Assembly: GCA_002344825.1 (NCBI GenBank)
Contig: DDUN01000054.1
Span: forward strand, 1-28,550
Direction: 5' to 3'
Length of the DNA stretch: 28,550 bases
Source: Candidatus Multiplicimicrobium inquinatum
GTDB lineage: Bacteria; Omnitrophota; Omnitrophia; Omnitrophales; Aquincolibacteriaceae
In this document: in pieces, positions 8,573 through 16,187 of the stretch
Layout: each line of letters starts with the position of its first letter
How positions within the stretch are numbered: position 1 is the first letter of the stretch
Notes under the pieces: generated by a model
The model's database searches: none
Told to the model about the DNA's origin: nothing
What the model saw: the letters and a program-made list of their open reading frames with translations, nothing else
Translations under genes and position numbers: made by a program

Positions 8573-9831
8573 TGCAGGTACTTAACTGGGATAAACAGAC
8601 ACAGAAGAAAATCCGCCGTGATTTCGCTTCTTTTTATGATCCCGCCATTGCTAAGAAGGTAGCGCGGATTTTAAACGAAGTGCGTCTGCGCGGAGATAAT
8701 GCTGTTCGCCGGTATACACGTGAATTTGACGGGATTGATTTGCCGCTGAAGCGTCTTCAGGTGAGCCAAGGCGATATCAACCGCGCGTTCGAAAACATCG
8801 AAGTGAAGTTTGTACCCCTGCTCAAACAAATTATGGAGAATGTTCAAGATTATTATAAAAAAGAATTACGCGAATCGTATGAGATTGAAGGCAAGTATGG
8901 TGTAAAGCTCGGAAAAAAATATTCTCCGATGGAGCGCATCGGTGTGTATGTTCCGGCGGGCACCGCACCGCTTGTTTCAACGGTGTATATGACTGTGATT
9001 CCGGCTAAGGTTGCAGGCGTGAAAGAAATTGTAATGGTTACGCCGCCTAATAAAGAAACCGGGGAGATTAACCCTAATATTTTAGCCGTGGCCAACTTAC
9101 TTGGAGTGACCGAAATTTACCGTGCGGGCGGCGTGCAGGCAATCGGTGCATTGGCTTATGGAACGCGCACAATTAAAAAAGTGGATAAGATCGTCGGACC
9201 CGGAAATATGTATGTTACTGAAGCAAAGCGTCAGGTTTATGGCTTCGTTGATATTGATATGGTTGCCGGGCCGAGTGAAGTCGCGATTCTTGCGGATGCG
9301 CAGGCGGACCCAGATTTTGTCACTTGTGATTTGCTGGCGCAATCCGAGCATCATGGTGGAACCTCTTACTTGGTCACGCCCTCAAAAAAATTGGTTGAAA
9401 GCATCCGGAAGCGGATTGATACCGGTGTCATTATTCAGGTTAAAAATATTGCCGAGGGGTGTGAGGTGATTAATGAACTTGCGCCGGAGCATTTGGAAAT
9501 TATGACCGAAAATCCGCGCAAGGTTATGGAAGATATCAAGCATGCGGGCGCTATTTTTATCGGGCCTAATTCCCCGGCGGTTATCGGGGATTATATTGCG
9601 GGCCCGAGCCATGTTCTGCCCACGGGAGGCAGTGCGCGTTATTACTCGCCGCTCAGCGCGTCGACTTTCATTAAAAGCACGCAGATCATTGAGTATACGA
9701 AGGAAGCGATCAAGCATTCAAAAGAACACGTGCAGAAATTGACCGAAATGGAAGGCTTATACTTGCATCGAATTTCATTCGAAGCCAGATTGGTTGAAAA
9801 GAAAGCAGAAAAAGATGCCGAAAAAAATTAA
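8572..9831 (+). CDS. hisD: Histidinol dehydrogenase
   Basis: HisD is a zinc enzyme that carries out the last two oxidations of histidine synthesis, L-histidinol to L-histidine with two NAD+. Expected zinc ligands are visible at Q257, H260 (AQSEHHGG), D340 (IGDYIAGPSH) and H399 (LYLHR), with the catalytic pair E306-H307 in LAPEHLEIM. The Gly-rich segments GVYVPAGTAPL and GPGNMYVTEAKRQV are typical. The protein has 419 residues, close to the usual 430, with a short Lys/Glu-rich C-terminal tail (VEKKAEKDAEKN). The start ATG shares one base with the alaS stop. hisB follows 13 bases after the stop. Identification is secure. Confidence 0.97.
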   Translation: MQVLNWDKQTQKKIRRDFASFYDPAIAKKVARILNEVRLRGDNAVRRYTREFDGIDLPLKRLQVSQGDINRAFENIEVKFVPLLKQIMENVQDYYKKELRESYEIEGKYGVKLGKKYSPMERIGVYVPAGTAPLVSTVYMTVIPAKVAGVKEIVMVTPPNKETGEINPNILAVANLLGVTEIYRAGGVQAIGALAYGTRTIKKVDKIVGPGNMYVTEAKRQVYGFVDIDMVAGPSEVAILADAQADPDFVTCDLLAQSEHHGGTSYLVTPSKKLVESIRKRIDTGVIIQVKNIAEGCEVINELAPEHLEIMTENPRKVMEDIKHAGAIFIGPNSPAVIGDYIAGPSHVLPTGGSARYYSPLSASTFIKSTQIIEYTKEAIKHSKEHVQKLTEMEGLYLHRISFEARLVEKKAEKDAEKN

Positions 9832-9844
9832 AACTGGAGCGGTT

Positions 9845-10447
9845 ATGAAAAAAAGCAGCAGGGTCGCCAAAGTAACCCGCAAAACCCGCGAAACGGATAT
9901 TGCACTTGAATTGAATGTAGACGGAAGCGGTTTATCCAAAGTTAAAACCGGTCTGCCTTTTTTAGACCACATGCTTGAACTTTTTTCAAAGCACGGTCTT
10001 TTTGATTTGTTTATTAAGGCCAAAGGCGATTTAGAAGTCGACATTCATCATACAAATGAAGATACCGGCATTGTTTTGGGTGCGGCTTTGACCAAAGCGC
10101 TTGGCGACAAAAAGGGAATTCGCCGTTATGGGTTTTGGAGTTTACCGATGGATGAAACACTGATTCGGGTGAGTCTGGATATTTCCGGCCGCCCTTCACT
10201 TTTTGTGCATCAGGGTGAGAATGTTTCTTTTTCGCGTTTGGAGAACTATTCGTTTCATGACGCGATGGAATTCATGCGTGCTTTTTGTCATCACGCCGGA
10301 ATTAATATGCACATCGAAGTGGTGAAGGGCAAAGACTCCCATCATATTATTGAGGGCGTTTTTAAGTGTTTAACCAAGGCACTTGATTTTGCGACTCAGG
10401 TCGATCCGCGCGTAAAGGGTGTTCCTTCCACCAAGGGGCTGATCTAA
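9845..10447 (+). CDS. hisB: Imidazoleglycerol-phosphate dehydratase (monofunctional)
   Basis: This enzyme dehydrates imidazole glycerol phosphate to imidazole acetol phosphate in histidine synthesis, using manganese bound by repeated HHxxE motifs. Both motifs are present: DIHHTNEDTG near residues 66-75 and GKDSHHIIEGVFK in the C-terminal half, along with FLDHMLELFSKHG. I start at ATG 9845 because GGAG (9836-9839) lies five bases upstream and the resulting 200 residues match the family; an in-frame TTG at 9794 would add 17 basic residues overlapping hisD. It is the stand-alone dehydratase without the histidinol-phosphatase domain of the enterobacterial HisB, so that activity must come from another gene outside this window. 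Confidence 0.96.
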   Translation: MKKSSRVAKVTRKTRETDIALELNVDGSGLSKVKTGLPFLDHMLELFSKHGLFDLFIKAKGDLEVDIHHTNEDTGIVLGAALTKALGDKKGIRRYGFWSLPMDETLIRVSLDISGRPSLFVHQGENVSFSRLENYSFHDAMEFMRAFCHHAGINMHIEVVKGKDSHHIIEGVFKCLTKALDFATQVDPRVKGVPSTKGLI

Positions 10448-10451
10448 GGGC

Positions 10452-11081
10452 ATGGCTCGTAAATCTATGCCCAAGCCAATCGTAATCATCGATTACGGCA
10501 TGGGTAATCTCAGCAGTGTCTCTAAAGCCATTAAACACCTTAAGGCTGATGCCGTCATTTCGCATTCTCCACGAGTCATTCAGCAGGCTGACAAAGTTAT
10601 TTTGCCCGGCGTAGGCGCGTTTGGCGATGCAATGAAAGAGTTGCGCGCCCGAAAATTAGTTAACCCTATTCTCGAGCATGTCCAAAAGCACAAAAAACTT
10701 CTTGGAATTTGCTTGGGGCTTCAATTGCTTTTTGAAAGCAGTGAAGAGAATCGCGGCGTTAAAGGGTTGGGGATTCTTCAAGGTAAGGTTCGGAAATTCC
10801 GCACGAAAAAAGCAAAAGTCCCGCACATGGGCTGGAATCAGCTGAGCGCGGTTGCGGATCATCCGATGCTTAATCAAATCAGCGCCTCAGATTACTTTTA
10901 TTTTGTGCATTCCTATTACGCGGTTCCGCAAAAAGAATGTTGCTATGCCGAAAGCACGCATGGCGGCGAGAAATTTACCGCAATTGCCGGCCGCGGCAGC
11001 GTGATTGCGGCTCAATTTCATCCGGAAAAAAGCCAAGATGCGGGACTTGCACTTTTGAATCATTTTATCCGGTGGGCCTGA
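10452..11081 (+). CDS. hisH: Imidazole glycerol phosphate synthase, glutamine amidotransferase subunit
   Basis: HisH hydrolyses glutamine and channels ammonia to HisF for the cyclisation of PRFAR to imidazole glycerol phosphate and AICAR. The class I glutaminase triad is visible: C87 in GICLGLQLLF, and H190 and E192 in QFHPEKS. The N-terminal IDYGMGNLSSV and the oxyanion-strand region LPGVGAFGDAM are typical. The 209-residue length is normal. The start could be ATG 10452 or ATG 10467 (MPKPIVIIDYG); neither has well-spaced Shine-Dalgarno support, and I keep the upstream one. The gene begins 5 bases after hisB, and its stop shares one base with hisA (TGATG). Confidence 0.96.
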   Translation: MARKSMPKPIVIIDYGMGNLSSVSKAIKHLKADAVISHSPRVIQQADKVILPGVGAFGDAMKELRARKLVNPILEHVQKHKKLLGICLGLQLLFESSEENRGVKGLGILQGKVRKFRTKKAKVPHMGWNQLSAVADHPMLNQISASDYFYFVHSYYAVPQKECCYAESTHGGEKFTAIAGRGSVIAAQFHPEKSQDAGLALLNHFIRWA

Positions 11082-11815
11082 TGAATCTTTATCCTGCGAT
11101 TGATTTGTATGAGAATAAAGTCGTGCGTCTTCAGAAGGGCGATTTTAAGAGAATGACGGTTTACCATGATCGTCCTTCGGAAACCGCGCGCATCTGGGAA
11201 GACCAGGGTGCTGAATGGCTGCATTTAGTGAACCTGAACGGCGCACGCGATGGACGGCTTGAAAATCTGGAAGCTTTGTCGAAAATTCGCGAGAGTGTCA
11301 ATTGCCGGATTCAATTTGGCGGAGGGATTCGCTCAGCGGACGATATTAGAACATTGCTTGGCTTGGGTGTGGAGCGGGTTATTTTGGGAAGCCGGGCGCT
11401 TGAGCCGCGGTTTTTACAAAGTGTTTTTGAGCAATTTCCTTACCGTGTCGCGGTGGGGTTTGATGTGATGGACGGAGTGGTCAAAACACATGGTTGGTTG
11501 TCCGGCAGCGGGGTGCGCCTCGATTCTGCTCTGCGGAGTTTGCATGGATTTGCTCCCGCCGCGGTAATTGTGACCGACATTCATAAAGATGGCATGCTTC
11601 AGGGGCCCAATTTTGATATGATTCGTGAATGCTTGGGCTTAGCGCGTTTTCCGATTATTTTGTCGGGAGGCATCAGCGACTTAAGTGATATCGCGCAGTG
11701 CGCAGCATTGAAGCACCCATTTTTCGACGGAGCTATTATTGGAAAAGCTCTTTATGAGAAAAAGTTTTCTCTCGCGTCTGCCTTTGATCAAATTTCCCGA
11801 AAGGAAGTGGTGTGA
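11081..11815 (+). CDS. hisA: Phosphoribosylformimino-5-aminoimidazole carboxamide ribotide isomerase
   Basis: HisA is a TIM-barrel isomerase converting ProFAR to PRFAR, the substrate of HisF/HisH. The start at ATG 11081 gives MNLYPAIDLYENKVVRL with the expected catalytic D8; D128 (GFDVMDG) is the likely second acid. The phosphate-binding glycines are in FGGGIRS and LSGGIS, and TDIHKDGMLQGPN is the usual beta-6/loop-6 motif. The length is 244 residues. Unusually, the strand-2 motif normally close to VDLDGA reads VNLNGA (N51, N53). The start overlaps the hisH stop by one base. The 3' end is followed at once by the orf of 11815. Confidence 0.95.
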   Translation: MNLYPAIDLYENKVVRLQKGDFKRMTVYHDRPSETARIWEDQGAEWLHLVNLNGARDGRLENLEALSKIRESVNCRIQFGGGIRSADDIRTLLGLGVERVILGSRALEPRFLQSVFEQFPYRVAVGFDVMDGVVKTHGWLSGSGVRLDSALRSLHGFAPAAVIVTDIHKDGMLQGPNFDMIRECLGLARFPIILSGGISDLSDIAQCAALKHPFFDGAIIGKALYEKKFSLASAFDQISRKEVV

Positions 11816-12228
11816 TGGACTCCTATTTAGATCAGTTTAAAAATGCTTTGTTTCATGATTTTAAACAATCTTGGATTTTTGTTTCCATTTTATTTGTCGC
11901 GGGAACAACTATTTTAAGATGGCTTTTAACCAGCCGTATTAAAAAATCATCCAAGCGGATCAGCTCAAAAAATCTGAAGCCTATCCAGAGCCAGTATTTA
12001 TTTAAGTCAATTTCCGGATGGTTTTTTTATTGTCTTTCTGGCGGGTTGTTTGTATTTGCCTGGTACGCGTGGTTTTATCAAATTTACGGTTTGCAAAGCG
12101 TTGCTTGCCACTTCGCTGTCGCGAGCGGAGCATTGTTTTTACTTTCAATCATCACACATCTCACGTTTTTTTGTTCAGCCTGCCTCGATCAAATTAAACT
12201 GATCGAGGACAAACAATTGACTCCGTAA
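11815..12228 (+). CDS. Unrecognised small membrane protein inside the his operon
   Basis: I do not recognise this protein. From ATG 11815 it has 137 residues; a GTG three bases upstream (overlapping the hisA stop as GTGA) would give 138. I prefer the ATG because AAGGAAG (11801-11807) is seven bases away. Three hydrophobic segments are visible at about residues 20-39 (SWIFVSILFVAGTTILRWLL), 65-87 (around WFFYCLSGGLFVFAWYAW) and 97-120 (around VASGALFLLSIITHLTFF). A basic, Ser/Lys-rich stretch lies between the first two (RIKKSSKRISSKN). The short tail after the last helix contains two cysteines (FCSACLDQIK). It lies exactly between hisA and hisF, with one-base and four-base junctions, so it must be co-transcribed with histidine genes. 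Nothing in it resembles a known His enzyme, and no function is inferred. Confidence 0.8.
   Translation: MDSYLDQFKNALFHDFKQSWIFVSILFVAGTTILRWLLTSRIKKSSKRISSKNLKPIQSQYLFKSISGWFFYCLSGGLFVFAWYAWFYQIYGLQSVACHFAVASGALFLLSIITHLTFFCSACLDQIKLIEDKQLTP
12183..12208. repeat. 9-bp inverted repeat just upstream of hisF
   Basis: CCTCGATCA (12183-12191) and TGATCGAGG (12200-12208) are perfect reverse complements around an 8-base loop. The hairpin would form in the last codons of the small membrane protein gene, ending 24 bases before the hisF ATG. There is no T-tract, so it does not look like a terminator. It could act as an RNA-processing or translation-control hairpin, or be chance within coding DNA. Confidence 0.5.
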
Positions 12229-12232
12229 GATC

Positions 12233-12988
12233 ATGCTTGCCCGCCGTATCATTCCATGTTTGGACATTAATCAGGGGCGCGTTGTTAAGGGCGTTAAATT
12301 TGTTTCGTTGCGCGACGCGGGCGATCCCGTGGAATGCGCAATTGCCTACAATAAACAAAAAGCCGATGAGCTTGTTTTTTTGGATATTACCGCAACCCAT
12401 GAAAAGCGAAGAACTATTCTCGATTTAGCATCCAAGGTAGCGTCAAAGATTTTTATTCCTTTTACTGTCGGCGGGGGCATTTCCACTACGGAACAAATCC
12501 GTGATCTTTTGCTTACCGGCTGTGACAAAGTTTCTATCAATTCCAGCGCTTTAAAGCGTCCCAAATTAATTCAAGAGGCGAGCCGTCGTTTTGGAAGTCA
12601 ATGCGTGGTTGTGGCGATTGATGCTAAGCGTGACGGAAAAAGTTGGAAAGCGTATACCCATGGCGGAAGGAAGCCGACTCAATGGGATGCCGTTGAGTGG
12701 GCCCGATATGCCGCAAAAATGGGCGCGGGCGAAATTTTGTTAACCAGCATGGATTCCGATGGAGTGCAAAAAGGGTATGATCTTGGATTGACTCGAGCTG
12801 TCTCGAAAGCTGTATCGATACCCGTCATTGCATCAGGCGGTGTCGGTAATTTACAGCATCTCTATGAAGGCTTTGCCCAAGGCTGCGCCGATGCGGTTTT
12901 AGCCGCATCGATCTTTCACTTTGGTGATTACACCATTCCGCAGGCAAAAGCTTACCTTAAGCGCCGCGGCATTCCCGTCCGACTGTAA
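12233..12988 (+). CDS. hisF: Imidazole glycerol phosphate synthase, cyclase subunit
   Basis: HisF is the TIM-barrel cyclase that uses ammonia from HisH to convert PRFAR to imidazole glycerol phosphate and AICAR. The catalytic aspartates fall at the textbook positions D11 (IPCLDIN) and D130 (VVAIDAKRD). Other hallmarks are FLDITAT (D51), the phosphate-binding TVGGGIST and IASGGVGN, and TSMDSDGVQKGYD. The protein has 251 residues, as expected. It starts four bases after the upstream small membrane gene. No strong Shine-Dalgarno is visible, so it may rely on coupling. It is the last his gene here; hisG, hisC and hisI/hisE are not in the window. Confidence 0.97.
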   Translation: MLARRIIPCLDINQGRVVKGVKFVSLRDAGDPVECAIAYNKQKADELVFLDITATHEKRRTILDLASKVASKIFIPFTVGGGISTTEQIRDLLLTGCDKVSINSSALKRPKLIQEASRRFGSQCVVVAIDAKRDGKSWKAYTHGGRKPTQWDAVEWARYAAKMGAGEILLTSMDSDGVQKGYDLGLTRAVSKAVSIPVIASGGVGNLQHLYEGFAQGCADAVLAASIFHFGDYTIPQAKAYLKRRGIPVRL

Positions 12989-13041
12989 TGTTTTTGCTCT
13001 GCGCCAAATTCACAACCGAAAAAATCTAGTTCTCTTTGACC

Positions 13042-13091
13042 GCAAGGCCACTATTCCTTGCATTGACACCCATGTCAAAATGAGTCAAAAT
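13042..13091 (+). promoter_or_regulatory. trpE control region with palindrome over a -35 box
   Basis: The 108-base gap between hisF and trpE holds several elements. GCAAGG (13042-13047) and CCTTGC (13056-13061) form a 6-bp dyad. TTGACA (13063-13068) is a perfect -35 hexamer and is also the left arm of a palindrome with TGTCAA (13073-13078) and a 4-base centre. CAAAAT (13086-13091) is a possible -10 at 17-base spacing, four of six matches. If used, transcription would begin at or next to the trpE ATG (13097). The palindrome over the -35 is where a repressor would be expected to bind. No terminator after hisF is evident. Confidence 0.45.
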
Positions 13092-13092
13092 G
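13074..13092 (+). repeat. Tandem 10-bp repeat before trpE
   Basis: GTCAAAATG occurs twice with a 10-base period (13074-13082 and 13084-13092), one helical turn apart. It overlaps the right arm of the TTGACA/TGTCAA palindrome and the putative -10. It ends four bases before the trpE start codon. Confidence 0.6.
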
Positions 13093-13096
13093 GCAC

Positions 13097-14572
13097 ATGA
13101 TTTATCCATCTTTAAGCGACTATAAAAGGGCTTTTCAGTCCGGCGGAATGATCGCGGCTTACGAAACGTTTCCCGCGGATCTTGAAACCCCTGTTTCCGC
13201 TTTTCTTAAATTGGCACAGCATGAGAAGTATGCTTTTTTACTGGAGTCAGCCGTTGAAGAGCAAAAACTGGGGCGCTACAGCATTTTAGGTATTCACCCG
13301 GAAGAGATTTTAGAAGTAAAAAATGGGCGGATTACTTTAATAAAAAGCGGGCGAAAATCAACTCTTTCAGAAAATCATATTCTGAGTTATCTCGAGGAAG
13401 AGATCAGAAAAAATCCCGCCTCCAATGAGCATCTTTTCCCGGGTTTTCCCGGCGGCTATATAGGCTATTTTTCGTATGAAAATGTGCGTGATTTTGAAAA
13501 GGTCAAAATAAAAAATAATCATCCGCGTCTTTTTCCTGACGCTGTTTTTTTTCGAGTGCACGAATTTTTGGTTTTTGATCATTACCGCAAGACTCTTTCG
13601 ATTGTTGTTCAGAGTTCTTCAAGGCAGTTCAAATCAGCCGCTCAGGCTTATGCGCATGCGTGTAAACGGATCAAGTTTTATGAGAGGAAATTAAAGACTC
13701 CGCTTCAATTGTCAGCCAAGTCCGCGCCTGCCGTTGATTTACCGCTCAAGGCCAATTTTTCGCAAAAGGGATTTGAAACTATTGTGAAAAAAGCGAAAGA
13801 GTATATTCGAGCGGGAGACATTATTCAGGTGGTGCTTTCACAGCGATTTGAGTCTGAATATAAAGGCGATGATTTTCAAATTTATAGATCGCTTCGATCG
13901 ATTAATCCATCGCCCTATATGTTTTATTTCCGCGCAGATCAAACACGGCTTGTCGGTTCTTCTCCTGAAGTATTGGTTAAGAAAACAGGGCGCGTCGCCG
14001 AGCTGAGACCGATTGCGGGTACGCGTCCGCGCGGTAAAAATAATGCGGAAGACATGAAGTTTGAGAAACAGCTGCGCTCTTCAAAGAAAGAATTGGCTGA
14101 ACACGTGATGTTGGTCGATTTAGGGCGAAATGATTTAGGGCGTGTTTCGGATTTTAAGAGTGTGCGTGTGAAGGATTACGCGCATGTTGAAAGATATTCC
14201 CATGTGATGCATTTGGTTTCAAATGTGTGTTCTGTTTTGAAAAAAGGTAAAACAGCGGGTGATCTTTTGCGAGCGGTTTTTCCAGCCGGTACGGTCAGCG
14301 GAGCGCCTAAAATTCGCGCGATGGAAATTATTGACGAACTTGAACGCGATGGCCGCGGCCCCTATGCCGGCTGTCTTGGTTATCTGGGTTTTAACGGTGA
14401 TATGGATATGTGCATCACTATTCGTACTTTAATGTGTCAGGGAAAGCATCTTTGTCTGCAGGCAGGTGCAGGAATCGTTAAAGACTCAAACCCGACCAAA
14501 GAGTATGAAGAAACCGTCAATAAGGCTCGGGCGGTTGTAAAAGCGATCGAGCAGAGGAATTTTTTCTCATGA
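13097..14572 (+). CDS. trpE: Anthranilate synthase component I
   Basis: TrpE converts chorismate and ammonia (from TrpG) to anthranilate, the first step of tryptophan synthesis. The 491-residue protein has the N-terminal regulatory domain with LLES (48-51), part of the usual tryptophan feedback site. The chorismate-binding domain carries LVDLGRNDLGRV (339-350), GTVSGAPK (398-405) and GYLGFNGDMDMCITIRT. Isochorismate or aminodeoxychorismate synthases share the fold, but the LLES motif and the trpG-D-C-F neighbours decide the call. ATG 13097 is the only possible start: upstream in-frame there is no start codon before a TGA at 13064. It has no Shine-Dalgarno. The stop overlaps the trpG start by four bases. 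Confidence 0.97.
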   Translation: MIYPSLSDYKRAFQSGGMIAAYETFPADLETPVSAFLKLAQHEKYAFLLESAVEEQKLGRYSILGIHPEEILEVKNGRITLIKSGRKSTLSENHILSYLEEEIRKNPASNEHLFPGFPGGYIGYFSYENVRDFEKVKIKNNHPRLFPDAVFFRVHEFLVFDHYRKTLSIVVQSSSRQFKSAAQAYAHACKRIKFYERKLKTPLQLSAKSAPAVDLPLKANFSQKGFETIVKKAKEYIRAGDIIQVVLSQRFESEYKGDDFQIYRSLRSINPSPYMFYFRADQTRLVGSSPEVLVKKTGRVAELRPIAGTRPRGKNNAEDMKFEKQLRSSKKELAEHVMLVDLGRNDLGRVSDFKSVRVKDYAHVERYSHVMHLVSNVCSVLKKGKTAGDLLRAVFPAGTVSGAPKIRAMEIIDELERDGRGPYAGCLGYLGFNGDMDMCITIRTLMCQGKHLCLQAGAGIVKDSNPTKEYEETVNKARAVVKAIEQRNFFS

Positions 14573-15156
14573 TGATCATGATTGATAATTACGACTCATT
14601 TACTTATAACCTCGTTCAATATTTCGGCGAGCTGGGCGTTGCTCCCAAGGTTTTTCGTAACGATGAAGTCACCGTGCGGCAAATTCAAAAGCTGAAACCG
14701 TCCCTGATTGTGATTTCACCGGGACCTTGCACTCCGAAAGAAGCCGGAGTTTCGAATGATGTTATTCGTGCGTTTGCCGGAAAAGTTCCCATTTTGGGCG
14801 TTTGTCTCGGACATCAATGCCTTGGAGACGTTTTTGGCGGAAAAATTGTGCGCGCCAAAAGAATTATGCATGGAAAAGTTTCGGATGTTTACCATGATCG
14901 CGATCCTTTGTTTGCGGGCGTCAACAACCCGTTTCCGGCCACCCGTTATCACTCGCTGGTAATTGAGCCGAAGTCGTTTCCGGCTGATTTGAAAAAAATT
15001 GGCTGGACGAAAGACGGAGAAATTATGGCTGTTCGCCATAAAACCTATCCGATTTGGGGTGTTCAATTTCATCCGGAATCAATTCTTACCACGCAGGGAA
15101 TGACATTGCTTTCTAATTTTTTAAAATTGGCAAAACGTAAAGCGAATAAAAAGTGA
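14569..15156 (+). CDS. trpG: Anthranilate synthase component II (glutamine amidotransferase)
   Basis: TrpG supplies ammonia from glutamine to TrpE. The class I amidotransferase triad is present: C79 in GVCLGHQCLG, H168 and E170 in QFHPESIL. IDNYDSFTYNLVQYFGELG is the standard N-terminus, and SPGPCTPKEAG is the oxyanion-region motif. The length is 195 residues. ATG 14569 overlaps the trpE stop (ATGA) and has GAGGA ten bases upstream; ATGs at 14572 and 14578 also occur in frame, giving the repeated M-M-I-M start. It could also serve PabA for folate, as many TrpG/PabA proteins do, but the operon position points to tryptophan. The 3' end overlaps trpD by four bases. Confidence 0.95.
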   Translation: MMIMIDNYDSFTYNLVQYFGELGVAPKVFRNDEVTVRQIQKLKPSLIVISPGPCTPKEAGVSNDVIRAFAGKVPILGVCLGHQCLGDVFGGKIVRAKRIMHGKVSDVYHDRDPLFAGVNNPFPATRYHSLVIEPKSFPADLKKIGWTKDGEIMAVRHKTYPIWGVQFHPESILTTQGMTLLSNFLKLAKRKANKK

Positions 15157-16187
15157 TTCAACCAAGCGTCATTTCAGCTGAAAACGAACTTTTGGGCTTG
15201 TTGACTGGAGAAGGCATTGCGCCTGCCAAGCGAAATTTATTTTTTAAAAATCTTGTTGAGGCAAAATATTCCGGCTCGGACGCGCGTGCGATTTTTACTT
15301 TACTTGGACGAAACGGAGAAAAAAACGAAGATTTACTTGTTGCGTGGAATGCAATTCGAGATGCCGAAAAAACCGCGGTGCCATTTAACCAGTCATGCCT
15401 GGATACATGCGGTACAGGCGGGGACGCCAGCCACTCGATTAACTTATCTACTTTATCCTCCGTAGTGATGGCGGCGGCGGGTGTTTGTGTTTTGAAGCAT
15501 GGCAATCGGGCCATTACGTCACGTTGCGGAAGCTCTGATTTGCTTGCCGCGTTCGGATACAATTTAAATGCGGATGTAAGCCGGGTTTTGGCGTCTGCGC
15601 GTCAAATTAAAATGGGGTATTTTCATGCTCCTGCGGTTCATCCGGTTTACGCGCGGTTTCAAGGCTTGCGGCGCAGTTTACGCGTTCGAACGCTCTTTAA
15701 TTTATTGGGCCCTGTTCTTAATCCTGTGGCGGTGTCTTATCAGCTGCTTGGGACGGCTGAATTGCGTCTTTTGAAGCTTTATGAGACTTTGCTGCCCAAA
15801 ATCGGCAGGAAGAGGGCGCTTGTCTTTATGGGGGCGGAGGGAATGGATGAAATTACCAGTTTGGGATCGACGCAGGGGGTGTTGTTAAACGGAACAAAAA
15901 CTCAGAAATGGGTTTTAAATCCATTAAAACTTGGTTTTAAAAAAGGGAAAAAAAGCGAATTGCAAATTCATTCGGTTGAGCATGCCAAAAAACGTTCGGT
16001 TGCGATTTTAAAAAACAAACAACCGGGCACCGCGCGTGATAGCGTGGTATTGAGCGCGGCGGCGGGAATTTTTGTCTTTGATGAGCGGATTTCTTTTTCC
16101 GAAGCTGTTTGCCAAGCTAAGCAGGCAGTTGATTCCGGTAAAGCGTGGGTTGTTTTAAACGAATTAGTACGGATTTCAAATTTATGA
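15153..16187 (+). CDS. trpD: Anthranilate phosphoribosyltransferase
   Basis: TrpD transfers the phosphoribosyl group from PRPP to anthranilate. The Gly-rich PRPP-binding motif GTGGD (87-91) is followed by NLSTLSSVVMAAAGV, KHGNR (115-119) and SRCGSSDLL, and later by RRSLRVRTLFNLLGPVLNP, all typical. The length is 344 residues. The start is GTG 15153, overlapping the trpG stop as GTGA; there is no nearby ATG that preserves the domain, so the non-ATG start is likely real. Its stop overlaps the trpC ATG by four bases. The C-terminal third is more Lys-rich and less conserved than the core. Confidence 0.95.
   Translation: MIQPSVISAENELLGLLTGEGIAPAKRNLFFKNLVEAKYSGSDARAIFTLLGRNGEKNEDLLVAWNAIRDAEKTAVPFNQSCLDTCGTGGDASHSINLSTLSSVVMAAAGVCVLKHGNRAITSRCGSSDLLAAFGYNLNADVSRVLASARQIKMGYFHAPAVHPVYARFQGLRRSLRVRTLFNLLGPVLNPVAVSYQLLGTAELRLLKLYETLLPKIGRKRALVFMGAEGMDEITSLGSTQGVLLNGTKTQKWVLNPLKLGFKKGKKSELQIHSVEHAKKRSVAILKNKQPGTARDSVVLSAAAGIFVFDERISFSEAVCQAKQAVDSGKAWVVLNELVRISNL

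Noticed and set aside
10937..11080. Extended hisA start 48 codons upstream
   Set aside because: The added residues overlap hisH, are Cys/Arg-rich and unlike any HisA; ATG 11081 gives the exact family N-terminus with D8.
13091..13105. TGGCAC at the trpE start as a sigma-54 -24 element
   Set aside because: The base pair at the -12 position reads AT rather than GC, and the element would lie inside the coding sequence.
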